Shown here: piece by piece, positions 50,621 through 60,191 of the stretch | Layout of the letters: each line of letters begins with the position of its first letter | Position numbering within the stretch: position 1 is the stretch's first letter | Source of the DNA: Micromonospora sp. PLK6-60 | Lineage (GTDB): Bacteria > Actinomycetota > Actinomycetes > Mycobacteriales > Micromonosporaceae | Reading direction: 5' to 3' | Assembly (NCBI RefSeq): GCF_019890675.1 | Contig: NZ_JAIOAA010000009.1 | Location: 1-64,000 of the forward strand | DNA length: 64,000 nt | Translations under genes and position numbers: made by a program | The notes under the pieces: model-generated | Database searches by the model: none | The model's input: only the letters and a program-made list of their open reading frames with translations | Told to the model about the DNA's origin: nothing

Positions 50621-51766
50621 TCAGTGACCGCCGGGCGTGAGCTGGTCGCGGAGGCTGCCGCGCTGCACCGCCCGGCTGATGTCGCTGGGCGAGACGATCC
50701 CCACCAGCCGCTGGTCGGTCACCACCAGCGCCCGGCCGTCCGCGCACTCGCTGAGCCGGGGCAGCAGCTCGGTGAGGTCCTCGTCCGGCCGGGCCAGCAC
50801 CAGCTCGTCCGCCCGGCAGGCCACCTCACCCAGCGTGGTGGCCGCCCGCCGGTCGGCGGGGATGCCGCGTACCCGGTCCAGGGTGACCAGGCCGACCGGG
50901 TGGCCGTCCCCGTCGGTCAGCGGCAGCGCCGTGTGCCGGTAGGCGAAGAGGTAGTTGTCGACGAAGTCGGCGACCGTCATCGCCCCGGAGGCGGTCTGCG
51001 GCTGTGGGGTCATCACGTCGGCGACCCGGACGCCGCGCAGCGCGCTGCCCATCCGGGCCTGCTGCTCCTCCACGCCCGCGGCGCCGATCAGGAACCAGCC
51101 GATCAGCGCCAGCCACAGCCCGCCGACGCCGGCGCCGGCGATGAACTGCCAGAGGCCCAGACCGATCAGCACCACGCCCAGGATCCGGCCGGCCCGGGCC
51201 GCCACCACGGACGCCTTCGTCCGGTCGCCGGTCGCCTTCCACACCGCGGCCCGCAGCAGCCGCCCGCCGTCCAGCGGCGCGGCGGGCAGGATGTTGAAGA
51301 TCGCCAGCAGCACGTTGATGCCGGCCAGCCAGGCCAGCGAGCCGAGCAGCAGGCCGTGCACCCCGGCCAGGCTGAGCGCCACCGCGATCGCGCCGAAGAA
51401 CGCACCGATCAGCAGGCTGACCAGTGGCCCCACCCCGGCGATCCGCAGCTCCGCGCCCGGGTCGCGGGCCTCGCCCTTGAGCTGGGAGACCCCGCCGAAG
51501 AGCCACAGCGTGATCCCCTCGACTCCGATGCCGTTGCGCCGGGCCACCACCGAGTGGGACACCTCGTGGGCCAGCAGGCCGAGGAAGAAGACCACCGCCG
51601 CGGCCAGCCCGGCCGCCCAGTACTCGACCAGGGACCGGCCCGGGTAGGCGCGCGGGAACTGCACCGCCGACAGCGCCCAGGCGATGAGCAGGAAGATGAC
51701 CAGGACGCTCCAGTTGACCCCGACGGGTACGCCCGCGACCCGGCCAAGCCGGAAGCTCGCCCTCAT
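50621..51766 (-). CDS. Site-2-type M50 metalloprotease with CBS pair
   Basis: 381 residues. Zinc site LLAHEVSHSVVARR (HExxH) in an early TM helix and the third ligand in FNILPAAPLDGGRLLRA (NxxPxxPLDGG); six TM helices overall. A CBS pair (about 245-375; DVMTPQPQTA, HPVGLVTLDRVRG, GIVSPSDIS) closes the protein and may sense adenine nucleotides. Such rhomboid-like intramembrane proteases cleave anti-sigma factors or other membrane proteins. ATG at 51766; TATGAC 6 nt upstream resembles a leaderless -10, and GGAG also lies there. Confidence 0.9.
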   Translation of the reverse strand: MRASFRLGRVAGVPVGVNWSVLVIFLLIAWALSAVQFPRAYPGRSLVEYWAAGLAAAVVFFLGLLAHEVSHSVVARRNGIGVEGITLWLFGGVSQLKGEARDPGAELRIAGVGPLVSLLIGAFFGAIAVALSLAGVHGLLLGSLAWLAGINVLLAIFNILPAAPLDGGRLLRAAVWKATGDRTKASVVAARAGRILGVVLIGLGLWQFIAGAGVGGLWLALIGWFLIGAAGVEEQQARMGSALRGVRVADVMTPQPQTASGAMTVADFVDNYLFAYRHTALPLTDGDGHPVGLVTLDRVRGIPADRRAATTLGEVACRADELVLARPDEDLTELLPRLSECADGRALVVTDQRLVGIVSPSDISRAVQRGSLRDQLTPGGH

Positions 51767-51865
51767 GGCTCCGTCATACCCCCCGCCGACCGGTCCACAC
51801 CAGGCCGGAAGGTCACCATCGAAGGCCACTGGTCGTTTTTCGCCACGTATCGTCACCGGTCAGTG

Positions 51866-51899
51866 ACTGTGTTCAGTATGCATCGGGTATGCTCACAGT
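51866..51899 (+). promoter_or_regulatory. Promoter and operator of the second toxin-antitoxin module
   Basis: TATGCT (51888-51893) is a leaderless -10 box 6 nt before the ATG. ACTGTG (51866-51871) and CACAGT (51894-51899) are inverted; GTATGC is directly repeated 11 bp apart (51876, 51887), about one helical turn, as expected for ribbon-helix-helix dimers. Confidence 0.6.
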
Positions 51900-52181
51900 A
51901 TGACCCGCCGCATCACGATCAGCCTGCCTGACGACGTGGCCGCTTACGTCGAGCGGACCCAGGGCAACACGTCCGGTTTCATCGCCGGGATCCTCCGCCG
52001 GAAGATGCGCGCGGACAGTCTCCGCGAGCAGTGGGCGCAGCTCGGCTACGTGGTCTCCGACGAGGACATTGAGCGGACCCGGGCCCGCCTCGCGGCCCTG
52101 CCACCGATCAGCGACGAACAGCACGCGCGCAACCTCGAATGGCTTCGCCAGTTCGACGACGAGGGGACCGCCGCCGCGTGA
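51900..52181 (+). CDS. Ribbon-helix-helix antitoxin
   Basis: 93 residues. MTRRITISLPDDVAAYVERT is the RHH strand and first helix; SGFIAGILRRKM the second helix. The rest (LREQWAQLGYVVSDEDIERT) would bind the toxin. Stop overlaps the toxin start (GTGA). Leaderless start with operator-like repeats upstream, consistent with autorepression. Confidence 0.85.
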   Translation: MTRRITISLPDDVAAYVERTQGNTSGFIAGILRRKMRADSLREQWAQLGYVVSDEDIERTRARLAALPPISDEQHARNLEWLRQFDDEGTAAA

Positions 52182-52588
52182 ACGGCCTGGTCCTCGACAC
52201 CTCCGCGCTGCTCGCCTACGCCTCCGGCACCAGTGTCGAACCCGGTGCGATGTTGACCCTCGCGCAGGAGGACCCCGAGCAGCAGGTGTGGGTGCCGGCG
52301 CTCTGCCTCGGGCAGGCGCAGCTCGAGCTGGCAGGCTCCGCCGCCGCCGTCATGCTCGATCTGTTGTTCACCGAGGACCGCGACATCCAGGTGGCGGTCT
52401 ACGACGCGGCCACGAGCCGGCGGGTCGCCCGGATCGCCGCGCGGTCCCACGTGCCGTTGGACGTCGCGCACGCCGTCGCCACCGCCGCGCTCTACCGGTG
52501 CTATCTCGTCACCCGGGACCCCAAGGCCGTGACGCCGGCGATCCCGCAGGGGCTGGAGCTCCTTGACATCAGCGGGACCTGGGACTGA
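52178..52588 (+). CDS. vapC: PIN-domain toxin
   Basis: 136 residues. PIN-type motifs: LVLDTSALLAYASG (first Asp), LCLGQAQLELAG (Glu), PLDVAHAVATAAL (Asp/His helix), YLVTRDPKAV (Asp). Predicted RNase. The set is a somewhat divergent VapC. Coupled to the RHH antitoxin by GTGA overlap. Confidence 0.8.
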   Translation: MNGLVLDTSALLAYASGTSVEPGAMLTLAQEDPEQQVWVPALCLGQAQLELAGSAAAVMLDLLFTEDRDIQVAVYDAATSRRVARIAARSHVPLDVAHAVATAALYRCYLVTRDPKAVTPAIPQGLELLDISGTWD

Positions 52589-52594
52589 GCCCCG

Positions 52595-52747
52595 ATGGCT
52601 GTCGTCGACCCCGCCCGCTCGGCCGGGGTGCTCGCACGAGCAGAGGATGCCGCCGACGTCTCAGCCGCCCGCGATGCCTTGGCCCGGATCGATGCCGGCG
52701 ACACCCCGGTTCCGCTGACTGAGCTGCGCGACGAGCTCGGCCTGTGA
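52595..52747 (+). CDS. Short antitoxin-like ORF (RelB/Phd tail type)
   Basis: 50 codons: ARDALARIDAGDTPVPLTEL ends in RDELGL, the toxin-binding tail typical of small RelB/Phd-like antitoxins. It begins 6 bp after the PIN toxin stop. Its stop overlaps a GTG that opens VITRLHRPPRRLSV, reminiscent of a RelE-type start, but that frame runs straight into the convergent hydrolase gene, so the toxin is lost. Probably the remnant of a third toxin-antitoxin pair. Confidence 0.5.
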   Translation: MAVVDPARSAGVLARAEDAADVSAARDALARIDAGDTPVPLTELRDELGL

Positions 52748-52757
52748 TCACGCGGCT

Positions 52758-53633
52758 TCACCGGCCGCCGCGCCGACTCTCCGTCACCCACCCCGGCGCC
52801 TCGCTGACCACCGTCGGCGAGTACATGTTGGCCGCCTCCACCGCCCATTCCAGCGCGAAGTCCGCCTCCGCCTCCCAGCCCGGCTCGCCGCCGACGAAGT
52901 GCGACCGGCCGGGGAACTCGCGGTAGCTGGTGATCGCCGGCGAACCCCGGTAGAGCCGGGCGTTGGCCGAGACCACCGAGGGCGGCACCACGTGGTCCTC
53001 GCCGCCGGCGGTCAGCAGCAACGGGGCCCGGTCGCCGCGCCGGGTGTCCACCTCGGTGGCGGCGTGCGGGTCCAGGTTGGCGAACGCGCCCTCGAACAGC
53101 ACGTGGCCGGCGCCCGGCACGGCGTACCGCTGCCAGGCGGCGTCGGAGTCCGGCCGGCTCAGCGTGTTGCCGAAGGCGTACGCGAAGTCGTCGGCGGTGA
53201 ACGGCACGGCGCGGTGCCGGTTGGCCGGGTTGCGCAGGATGGAGAAGCCGGAACGCAGGGTGCTCAGCGGCAGCTTCAGCACCCCCTTGACCGAGGCCGG
53301 GTGCACCCCGACGGCGGCGGCGCCCAGGCCCCGGTCCAGCAGGAGTTGGGCGATCAGGCCGCCGAACGAGTGGCCCATCACGATCGGCGGGCGGGGCAGT
53401 TGCCGGATGATCGCCGCGTAGTGGTCGACGATGTCGGGGATGCGCTGGTCGGCGATCGGCGCGGGGTCGGCCCGCAGCTCCTCGACCTCGCGGTCCATGC
53501 CCGGCCAGGCCGGGGTGAGCACCCGGAAACCGCGCGCCGCGTACCGGTCGGCCCAGTGCTCCCAGCTGCGTGCGGTCATCCACAGGCCGTGAATGAGCAC
53601 GATCGTGTCGACCCGTCCCGTCGGTGCCGCCAT
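52758..53633 (-). CDS. Alpha/beta hydrolase
   Basis: 291 residues. Oxyanion region VLIHGLWMTARSWEHW, nucleophile elbow VMGHSFGGLIAQLLL, acid near AGGEDHVVPP, catalytic His in GRSHFVGGEPG. The substrate (ester or lactone) is unknown. Cytosolic. GGGGAGG 7 nt before the ATG at 53633; longer frames lack one. Its 3' end truncates the RelE-like frame described above. Confidence 0.85.
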   Translation of the reverse strand: MAAPTGRVDTIVLIHGLWMTARSWEHWADRYAARGFRVLTPAWPGMDREVEELRADPAPIADQRIPDIVDHYAAIIRQLPRPPIVMGHSFGGLIAQLLLDRGLGAAAVGVHPASVKGVLKLPLSTLRSGFSILRNPANRHRAVPFTADDFAYAFGNTLSRPDSDAAWQRYAVPGAGHVLFEGAFANLDPHAATEVDTRRGDRAPLLLTAGGEDHVVPPSVVSANARLYRGSPAITSYREFPGRSHFVGGEPGWEAEADFALEWAVEAANMYSPTVVSEAPGWVTESRRGGR

Positions 53634-53775
53634 GTCCTGACCTCCCCGAGTGCGCGGACGGCGGGCGCTTACCCGGCCGGGCCGGGCCCGCACCCGGCGG
53701 GCCTGACAAATGTCACGGCGGCAAGGTGACGCGCGCTCCGGGGACCGAGGCGCCGTAGGCCGGAGCATCGTTGGC

Positions 53776-54704
<929 letters not shown>

Positions 54705-54708
<4 letters not shown>

Positions 54709-55505
54709 CCGTCACCGCCTCGCCCACCGCCACCGCCACCACCCGCGACCGCCGGCCGCCTGCCCTGGGCGGGTTCTCCACCGTCGTACTCGGCATCGAG
54801 ATCCGCCGGGTGCTGCGCAACCGCCGTACGTTGCTGTTCATCCTGGTCATGCCGGCGGTGTTCTTCCTGCTCTTCGGCCTGCCGCAGCGCGGCCAGACCC
54901 TGGACAACGGCCTGCCGGTCACCGGCTGGATCATGATCAGCTTGGCCGTGTACGCGGCCATGGTCGCCACCACCAGCGCCGGCGGCGCGGTCGCCACCGA
55001 ACGCGCGCTGGGCTGGAGCCGGCAGCTGCGGCTCACCCCGCTGCACCCGGCCGCGTACGTGGCCACGAAGATCGCCACCGCGATGGTGCTCGGCCTGCTC
55101 GGCGTGCTTGTCGAGTTCGCCGTCGGCGCCGCCGCCGGGGTCCGGCTGCCGGCGCACGTGTGGCTGGAGTCCGGCCTGACCGCCTGGCTCGGCTCGCTGG
55201 TCTTCGCCGCCCTCGGCCTGTTCGTCGGCTACCTCGCCCCGGCCGAGAACGTCATGCAGTTCATGGGCCCGGCGCTGGCCATCCTGGCCATGCTGGGCGG
55301 ACTGTTCGTCCCGCTGGCTCTGCTGCCCGACGTGATGCAGCAGATCGCCAAGTTCACCCCGGTGTACGGGGTCGGTCAGCTCGCCCGCGCGCCGCTGACC
55401 GGCACCGGGGTGGACTGGGCGGCGGTCGGCAACGTGGCCGCCTGGGCCGCCTTCTTCGGCCTCGGCGCCGCCCGGCTGTTCCGCCGCGACACCACCCGCG
55501 TCTGA
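54705..55505 (+). CDS. ABC-2 type transporter permease
   Basis: 266 residues, six TM helices, ABC-2 signature YGVGQLARAPLTG near the C-terminus and LLFILVMPAVFFLLFGLPQR for TM1. Functions with the ATPase immediately upstream, presumably exporting a lipophilic compound or antibiotic. Confidence 0.9.
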
Positions 55506-55522
55506 CTGGTGCCGGCGGGGGT

Positions 55523-55528
55523 TAGCGT
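55523..55528 (+). promoter_or_regulatory. -10 box TAGCGT of the leaderless histidine kinase gene
   Basis: TAGCGT, 7-nt spacer, GTG 55536. It lies only 18 bp after the permease stop, so kinase and regulator can be expressed from their own promoter. Confidence 0.55.
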
Positions 55529-55535
55529 GAGCACC

Positions 55536-56669
55536 GTGGGCCAGCCGCCGGACCGTACCCGACCGCCGGTGATCCGTTGGCGGATCACCGGCTGGGTGCT
55601 GGCCGGGGTCTGGCTCTTCTTCCTCAACATCCCGCTGGCCACCGCCCTGCACCAGGCCGAGCCCTGGCGGCGGGTGGTCGGCGTGTCGACCCTGGTCGCC
55701 TTCGGCGTCGGCTACGTGGCGGTGTTCCAGTGGGCGCGCGCCCTCCGCCAGGCGCGCGTGCCGATCCCGCGCGGCCGGGCCTGGGCCGCGCTGGCGGCGC
55801 TGTTCGGGCTCGGGCTGGCCGGCATCCCGGGCACCGGCGGGGACTGGCTGGCCACCCTGGTCTTCGTGGCCGTGGCGGCGGTGTTCCTGCTGCCGGGCCG
55901 GCAGGCGCTGGTGGTGGTGGGACTGGCCGCGCTGACCCCGCCGGTGACCGCCGCGCTGGTGCCCGGCTGGGAGGCGCAGGGCAGCGTGGTCTTCGCGGTG
56001 GTGCTGGCCTCGATCGCCATGTTCGGGGTGAGTCGGCTGGCCCAGCGCAACAGCGAACTACAGGCCGCGCAGGCGGAGATCCGCCGGCTGGCGGTGACCG
56101 AGGAACGGGCCCGTACCGCCCGGGACCTGCACGACATCCTCGGGCATTCGCTGACCGTGGTGGCGGTCAAGGCCGAGCTGGCCGGCCGGCTGCTGGAGCT
56201 GGACCCGGCCCGGGCGGCCACCGAGATCGCCGACGTGGAGCGGCTGGCCCGGCAGGCCCTCGCCGACGTGCGGGGCACCGTCGGGGCGTACCGCGGGGTG
56301 AGCCTGGCCACGGAGCTGGCCGGCGCCCGCACGGCGCTGGCCGCCGCGGGCGTCGCGGCGGACCTGCCGGAGACGGTGCCGGACCTGCCGGCGGAGCGCG
56401 ACGAACTGTTCGGCTGGACGGTACGCGAGGGGGTGACCAACGTGGTCCGACACAGTGGCGCCCGGCGGTGCGTGATCCGGGTGGAGCCGGCGGCGGTGGA
56501 GGTCCGCGACGACGGGCGGGGCCCGGCCGACGCGCCGGGCGAGACCGGCCACGGCCTGGCCGGGCTGCGGGAGCGGGCCCGCCGGCTGGACGGCACGGTG
56601 ACCGTCGGCCGCCGGCCCGACGCCCGGGGTTTCCTGCTCCGGGTGGCCGTGCCGGCCGGGGACCGGTGA
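55536..56669 (+). CDS. DesK-like sensor histidine kinase
   Basis: 377 residues. Four to six TM helices to about 165, then HisKA_3 dimerisation with phospho-His in ARDLHDILGHSLTVVAVKAE and an HATPase_c domain (REGVTNVVRHSGARR N-box; DDGRGPADAPGETGHGLAGL G-boxes). Architecture of DesK-type membrane sensors paired with ABC-2 exporters. The start at GTG 55536 rests on the TAGCGT box. Confidence 0.9.
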   Translation: MGQPPDRTRPPVIRWRITGWVLAGVWLFFLNIPLATALHQAEPWRRVVGVSTLVAFGVGYVAVFQWARALRQARVPIPRGRAWAALAALFGLGLAGIPGTGGDWLATLVFVAVAAVFLLPGRQALVVVGLAALTPPVTAALVPGWEAQGSVVFAVVLASIAMFGVSRLAQRNSELQAAQAEIRRLAVTEERARTARDLHDILGHSLTVVAVKAELAGRLLELDPARAATEIADVERLARQALADVRGTVGAYRGVSLATELAGARTALAAAGVAADLPETVPDLPAERDELFGWTVREGVTNVVRHSGARRCVIRVEPAAVEVRDDGRGPADAPGETGHGLAGLRERARRLDGTVTVGRRPDARGFLLRVAVPAGDR

Positions 56670-56673
56670 CCGG

Positions 56674-57294
56674 GTGACCGAGCCGATCCGGCTGCTGCTC
56701 GCCGACGACCAGGCGCTGGTCCGGGGGGCGTTGGCCGCGCTGCTGTCGCTGGAGCCGGACCTGACGGTGGTCGCCGAGGTGGGCCGGGGCGACGAGGTGG
56801 TCCCTGAGGCCCGCCGGACCCGGCCGGACGTGGCCCTGCTGGACGTGGAGATGCCCGGCCTGGACGGCATCGCCGCCACCCGGGCGGTGCGGGCCGCGGT
56901 GCCGGGCTGCCGGGTGCTGGTGGTGACCACCTTCGGCCGCCCCGGGTACCTGCGCCGGGCGATGGAGGCCGGCGCGGGTGGCTTCGTGGTCAAGGACACC
57001 CCGGCCCGGCAGCTCGCCGACGCGGTCCGCCGGGTGCACGCCGGGCTGCGGGTGGTCGACCCGGCGCTGGCGGCGGAGACCCTGGCCACCGGCGCGAGCC
57101 CGCTGACCGAGCGGGAGACCGAGGTGCTGCGGACGGCCCGGGGAGGTGGGACGGTCGCCGAGCTGGCCGCGACGCTGCACCTGTCGGAGGGGACGGTCCG
57201 CAACCACCTCTCCGCCGCGATCGGCAAGACCGGCGCCCGCAACCGGGCCGACGCGGTGCGGGTGGCCGAGGAGAACGGCTGGCTGCTGGGTTAG
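56674..57294 (+). CDS. NarL/FixJ-family response regulator (DesR-like)
   Basis: 206 residues. Receiver domain with LLADDQALVRGALAALL, phospho-acceptor Asp in VALLDVEMPGLDG, Thr/Lys switch (VVTTFGRPGY, VVKDTP); LuxR-type HTH (LTERETEVLRTARGGGTVAE, LHLSEGTVRNHLSAAIGKTG). It follows the kinase by 4 bp and probably controls the exporter operon. It ends overlapping the convergent L,D-transpeptidase gene by 4 nt. Confidence 0.95.
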   Translation: MTEPIRLLLADDQALVRGALAALLSLEPDLTVVAEVGRGDEVVPEARRTRPDVALLDVEMPGLDGIAATRAVRAAVPGCRVLVVTTFGRPGYLRRAMEAGAGGFVVKDTPARQLADAVRRVHAGLRVVDPALAAETLATGASPLTERETEVLRTARGGGTVAELAATLHLSEGTVRNHLSAAIGKTGARNRADAVRVAEENGWLLG

Positions 57295-58205
57295 GCGGTG
57301 GGCGGCGGGGTGCGGAGCCGGTCGACCACCACCAGGCTGGTCCCGGGGACCAGTTGGTCGAGCAGTTGCCGCTGCGCGGCGCGGGTGAGCCGGATGCAGC
57401 CGTTGGTGACGTTCCGGCCCAGGGTGTCGTCGTTGTGCCAGCTGTGCAGGCCGATGTGCGCGCCCTTCAGTCCGGTCGGCACCGCGTCCGGGTCGTCGGG
57501 CACCGCGCCGAGGGCGAAGATGTCCACCCCGCCGTAGACCGCCTCGGGCGGGGGAGTGCGGCCCAGGATGAAGGTCCGGCCGAGCGGCGTCTCCTGGCCG
57601 GGCAGGCCCAGGCTCACCGGCCAGGACCGGACCGCCCGGCCGGCCCGGAACCAGGTGAGCCGGTGCGGGCGGCGTTCCACCACGAGCTGGTCGGGCAGCG
57701 GGACGGTGGTCCAGCCGCTGCCGGGCGGCAGCCAGGCCAGCCGGCGGTTGGCGGAGGGCAGCAGCACCGCCGTCCAGCCGGAGCGCCGGTCGGCGATCGG
57801 CATGGTCAGCGGGACGCCGCTGATGGTCGGGGCGAGGAAGGCGAGCGGCTTCCCACCCGGCGCGTCGTAGGCGGCGACGTTCCGGGTCGGGCTGGCGCCC
57901 GTGGCGAGCGGTGTGGTGTCGCCCGGCCGCGGATCGGCCGGGAAGCCGGTGGGCGCCGGGTCGTAGTCGACCACCGGCAGGCCGGCCGGCGCGGGCGCCG
58001 CGGCCGGGACCGGCTCCGGCTCCGGTTCCGATGGGGTCGGGGTGGCCGGATCGGGGGCCTGCGACGTGACGGCCGGGCCGGCCGCCGGGCGGGCGGGGGT
58101 GAGCGCCCGGTCGAGCAGCAGAACGGCGGCGAGCAGCAGGGGTACGCCGAACGCGGCGAGCAACCAGCCGAGCGTCCAACGCGAGGCCAATCGGTCAAAC
58201 AGCAC
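57291..58205 (-). CDS. L,D-transpeptidase (YkuD-type)
   Basis: 304 residues. N-terminal membrane anchor (about 11-32; WLLAAFGVPLLLAAVLLLD), a long Pro/Ala/Glu linker to about 80, an SH3-like segment, then a YkuD domain: IGLHSWHNDDTLGRNVTNGC, where the catalytic Cys sits in NGCIRL in place of the usual S/T-HGCIR. It would make 3-3 peptidoglycan crosslinks or attach proteins to the wall. Leaderless GTG, with TAGAGT 6 nt upstream. Confidence 0.85.
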   Translation of the reverse strand: MLFDRLASRWTLGWLLAAFGVPLLLAAVLLLDRALTPARPAAGPAVTSQAPDPATPTPSEPEPEPVPAAAPAPAGLPVVDYDPAPTGFPADPRPGDTTPLATGASPTRNVAAYDAPGGKPLAFLAPTISGVPLTMPIADRRSGWTAVLLPSANRRLAWLPPGSGWTTVPLPDQLVVERRPHRLTWFRAGRAVRSWPVSLGLPGQETPLGRTFILGRTPPPEAVYGGVDIFALGAVPDDPDAVPTGLKGAHIGLHSWHNDDTLGRNVTNGCIRLTRAAQRQLLDQLVPGTSLVVVDRLRTPPPTA

Positions 58206-58211
58206 GTAAGT

Positions 58212-58217
58212 ACTCTA
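58212..58217 (-). promoter_or_regulatory. -10 box TAGAGT of the leaderless L,D-transpeptidase gene
   Basis: Minus-strand TAGAGT, 6-nt spacer (58206-58211), GTG 58205. Confidence 0.55.
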
Positions 58218-58355
58218 ATCGGCCTTGGCCGTCGCAACTGCCCGTTGCCCGTTGGCGCTGGCCGAGGCTCTGTCGCCGCCGGCTGTTGGCCGGTTGATCG
58301 GTGGCTGTTGGTGCGGGTTGCGGCGAGTGGGGGGCATCAGGCCGCTGGCGGTGGC

Positions 58356-58419
58356 CGTTGATCAAGGGGTTTGCGTCAGGAATCCGGCGTTGCAGGCGAC
58401 GCAAACCCCTTGATCAACG
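58356..58419 (-). terminator. 22-bp hairpin after the amylase gene
   Basis: CGTTGATCAAGGGGTTTGCG-TC (58356-58377) is exactly complementary to 58398-58419 with a 20-nt loop. It lies 25 bp beyond the amylase stop. The long perfect arms suggest a repeat-type terminator. Confidence 0.75.
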
Positions 58420-58444
58420 GGGTGGGGCGGGGGGTGGGGTGGGG

Positions 58445-59890
58445 TCAGGGCAGTTTGGCGCCGACGTGGATGGCCACCGCGTCGTGCGCGTTGATGTTCG
58501 CCGCGAACCAGCCGCTGCCGTCCACGGTGATCACCGGTCCGCTGCACGAGCCGTTGCTGAAGTCGCCGTGGATGACGTCGCAGTAGCGGCCGGCGGGCAG
58601 TCCGGTGTAGTAGGACCGGCCGGTGATCGCGAAGTCCTCGTCGTTGATGCTCAGGTAGCCCTTGCCGGCGCGGCTGAACGCGATGTGCTGCCAGCCGTTG
58701 TCGTACCAGTTCGCCACGGCCGTGCCCTGGACGGCGTTGTTGAAGCCGACCATGTTGGCGATGACCCGCCAGCGGTGCTCGCACTGCCAGCCGGAGTTGC
58801 AGGTGGTGTTCGTGATCCGGTTGCTGCCGTCCGAGGGCGGCCCCTGGTCCTTGTTGCTGAACGTGAAGCTCGACATCACCGCCGGGGTGCCGTACGGCCA
58901 GGCCAGCATGAAGGCGTTGGCAAGCGCGTAGATCCCACCGTTGCGGTAGGTCAGCACCCCGCCGTCGCGCTGGGTGTCGTGGTTGTCCACGAAGGCCACC
59001 GCGCCGCCGCTGGGCAGGTAGCCCCAGGCTTCGCCGAAGTTCTTCAGGTACGCCAGCCGCTCGTTGTTGAACATCCGGGCCAGGTCCTTGCCGTACCGGA
59101 ACTCGTGCACGTCGCCGTTGCCGGTGTACTCGGTCGGCTGGATCGGCTCACCGGCGCCGTAGATGACCTCCTGCACGATGTACGCCGAGCGGGAGAGCTT
59201 GCCCTTGATCGCGGCGATGTCGGCGGCCGGCATGTGCTTGCTGGCGTCCAGCCGGAACCCGTCCACGCCGAGGGAGAGCAGGTCGTTCATGAAGGTGGCG
59301 AGCCGCGTCCGGACGTAGTCCGACTCGGTCTTGAGGTCGGAGAGGTTGACCAGCTCGCAGTTCTGCACCTCGTACCGGTCGTTGTAGTTGACGATGTCGT
59401 TGCCGCCGTTGCGGCCGCAGTAGTGGAAGTCCTGCGGGCCGTAGGTGCCCGGGTAGTCGTAGTGGCCGTAGGGCGAGCCGGCCCAGCCGGTGCCGCCGTT
59501 GTCCTGGCCGGACATGTGGTTGACCACGGTGTCCACGATGACCTTCACGCCTGCGTTGTGGCAGGTGTTGACCATGGACTGGAACTGCGCCCGGGTGCCC
59601 TTGCGGGACTCGATCCGGTAGCTGACCGGCTGGTAGGAGACCCACCACGGGGCGGCGTTGACGTGCTCCTGCGGCGGGGAGACCTGGACGTAGCCGTAGC
59701 CCTTGGGGCCCAGCACAGTTGTGCACTCGCTGGCCACCGAGGCCCAGTTCCACTCGAAGAGCTGGACGATGACCTTCTTGCTGCCCGGGGTGGCGGCGGT
59801 GGCCGGGGGTGCCGCCACGGCGGTCGGGGCGAGCAGGCCGGTGATCGCGGCGAGAGCGACGGCCACCGAGCGGCGTCGGCGTCGATGCAT
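58445..59890 (-). CDS. Secreted alpha-amylase, GH13
   Basis: 481 residues with a Sec signal (about 1-32; VAVALAAITGLLAPTAVAA). GH13 motifs: VIVDTVVNHMS (region I), GFRLDASKHM (II, nucleophile Asp), VQEVIYG (III, acid/base Glu), AFVDNHDTQR (IV). Closest in style to Streptomyces secreted amylases (subfamily 32-like); the C-terminal part (about 385-481) is the GH13 beta-sandwich, with no starch-binding CBM20. It hydrolyses internal alpha-1,4 bonds of starch. Confidence 0.95.
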   Translation of the reverse strand: MHRRRRRSVAVALAAITGLLAPTAVAAPPATAATPGSKKVIVQLFEWNWASVASECTTVLGPKGYGYVQVSPPQEHVNAAPWWVSYQPVSYRIESRKGTRAQFQSMVNTCHNAGVKVIVDTVVNHMSGQDNGGTGWAGSPYGHYDYPGTYGPQDFHYCGRNGGNDIVNYNDRYEVQNCELVNLSDLKTESDYVRTRLATFMNDLLSLGVDGFRLDASKHMPAADIAAIKGKLSRSAYIVQEVIYGAGEPIQPTEYTGNGDVHEFRYGKDLARMFNNERLAYLKNFGEAWGYLPSGGAVAFVDNHDTQRDGGVLTYRNGGIYALANAFMLAWPYGTPAVMSSFTFSNKDQGPPSDGSNRITNTTCNSGWQCEHRWRVIANMVGFNNAVQGTAVANWYDNGWQHIAFSRAGKGYLSINDEDFAITGRSYYTGLPAGRYCDVIHGDFSNGSCSGPVITVDGSGWFAANINAHDAVAIHVGAKLP

Positions 59891-59954
59891 CGGTACTCCT
59901 GGGGGTGCGGGGGACGGGGTGGTGGTGCGCGGGGGAGCGCTTCAGTGCCGGGTT

Positions 59955-60004
59955 CTTGCAGTCGGCACTGAAAATTTTCGGCAAGGTTACAAGCCTGTTG
60001 CAAG
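59955..60004. promoter_or_regulatory. Candidate MalR-type operator region of the amylase gene
   Basis: CTTGCAG (59955-59961) and an inverted TTGCAAG (59998-60004) flank the probable promoter. CTTGCAG-type motifs are implicated in MalR/Reg1 control of Streptomyces amylase genes; the assignment here is inference. Confidence 0.5.
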
Positions 60005-60191
60005 GACTGTCAACGAATGGAAATCCGTCGTTGCGTAGGGCGCTACACGCGCGCCGGACCGGGACGGTTCGACGGATCCGCCGAGAAAATGGGCGGCGCG
60101 CTGATCCGTTCACCCCCGGCGTGCGTACTGCTGGGCGGAGCAGGGTCGGCCGGTGGTGCGCGCGCCGCCGCGAGTGACGATCGAGGAGCAG

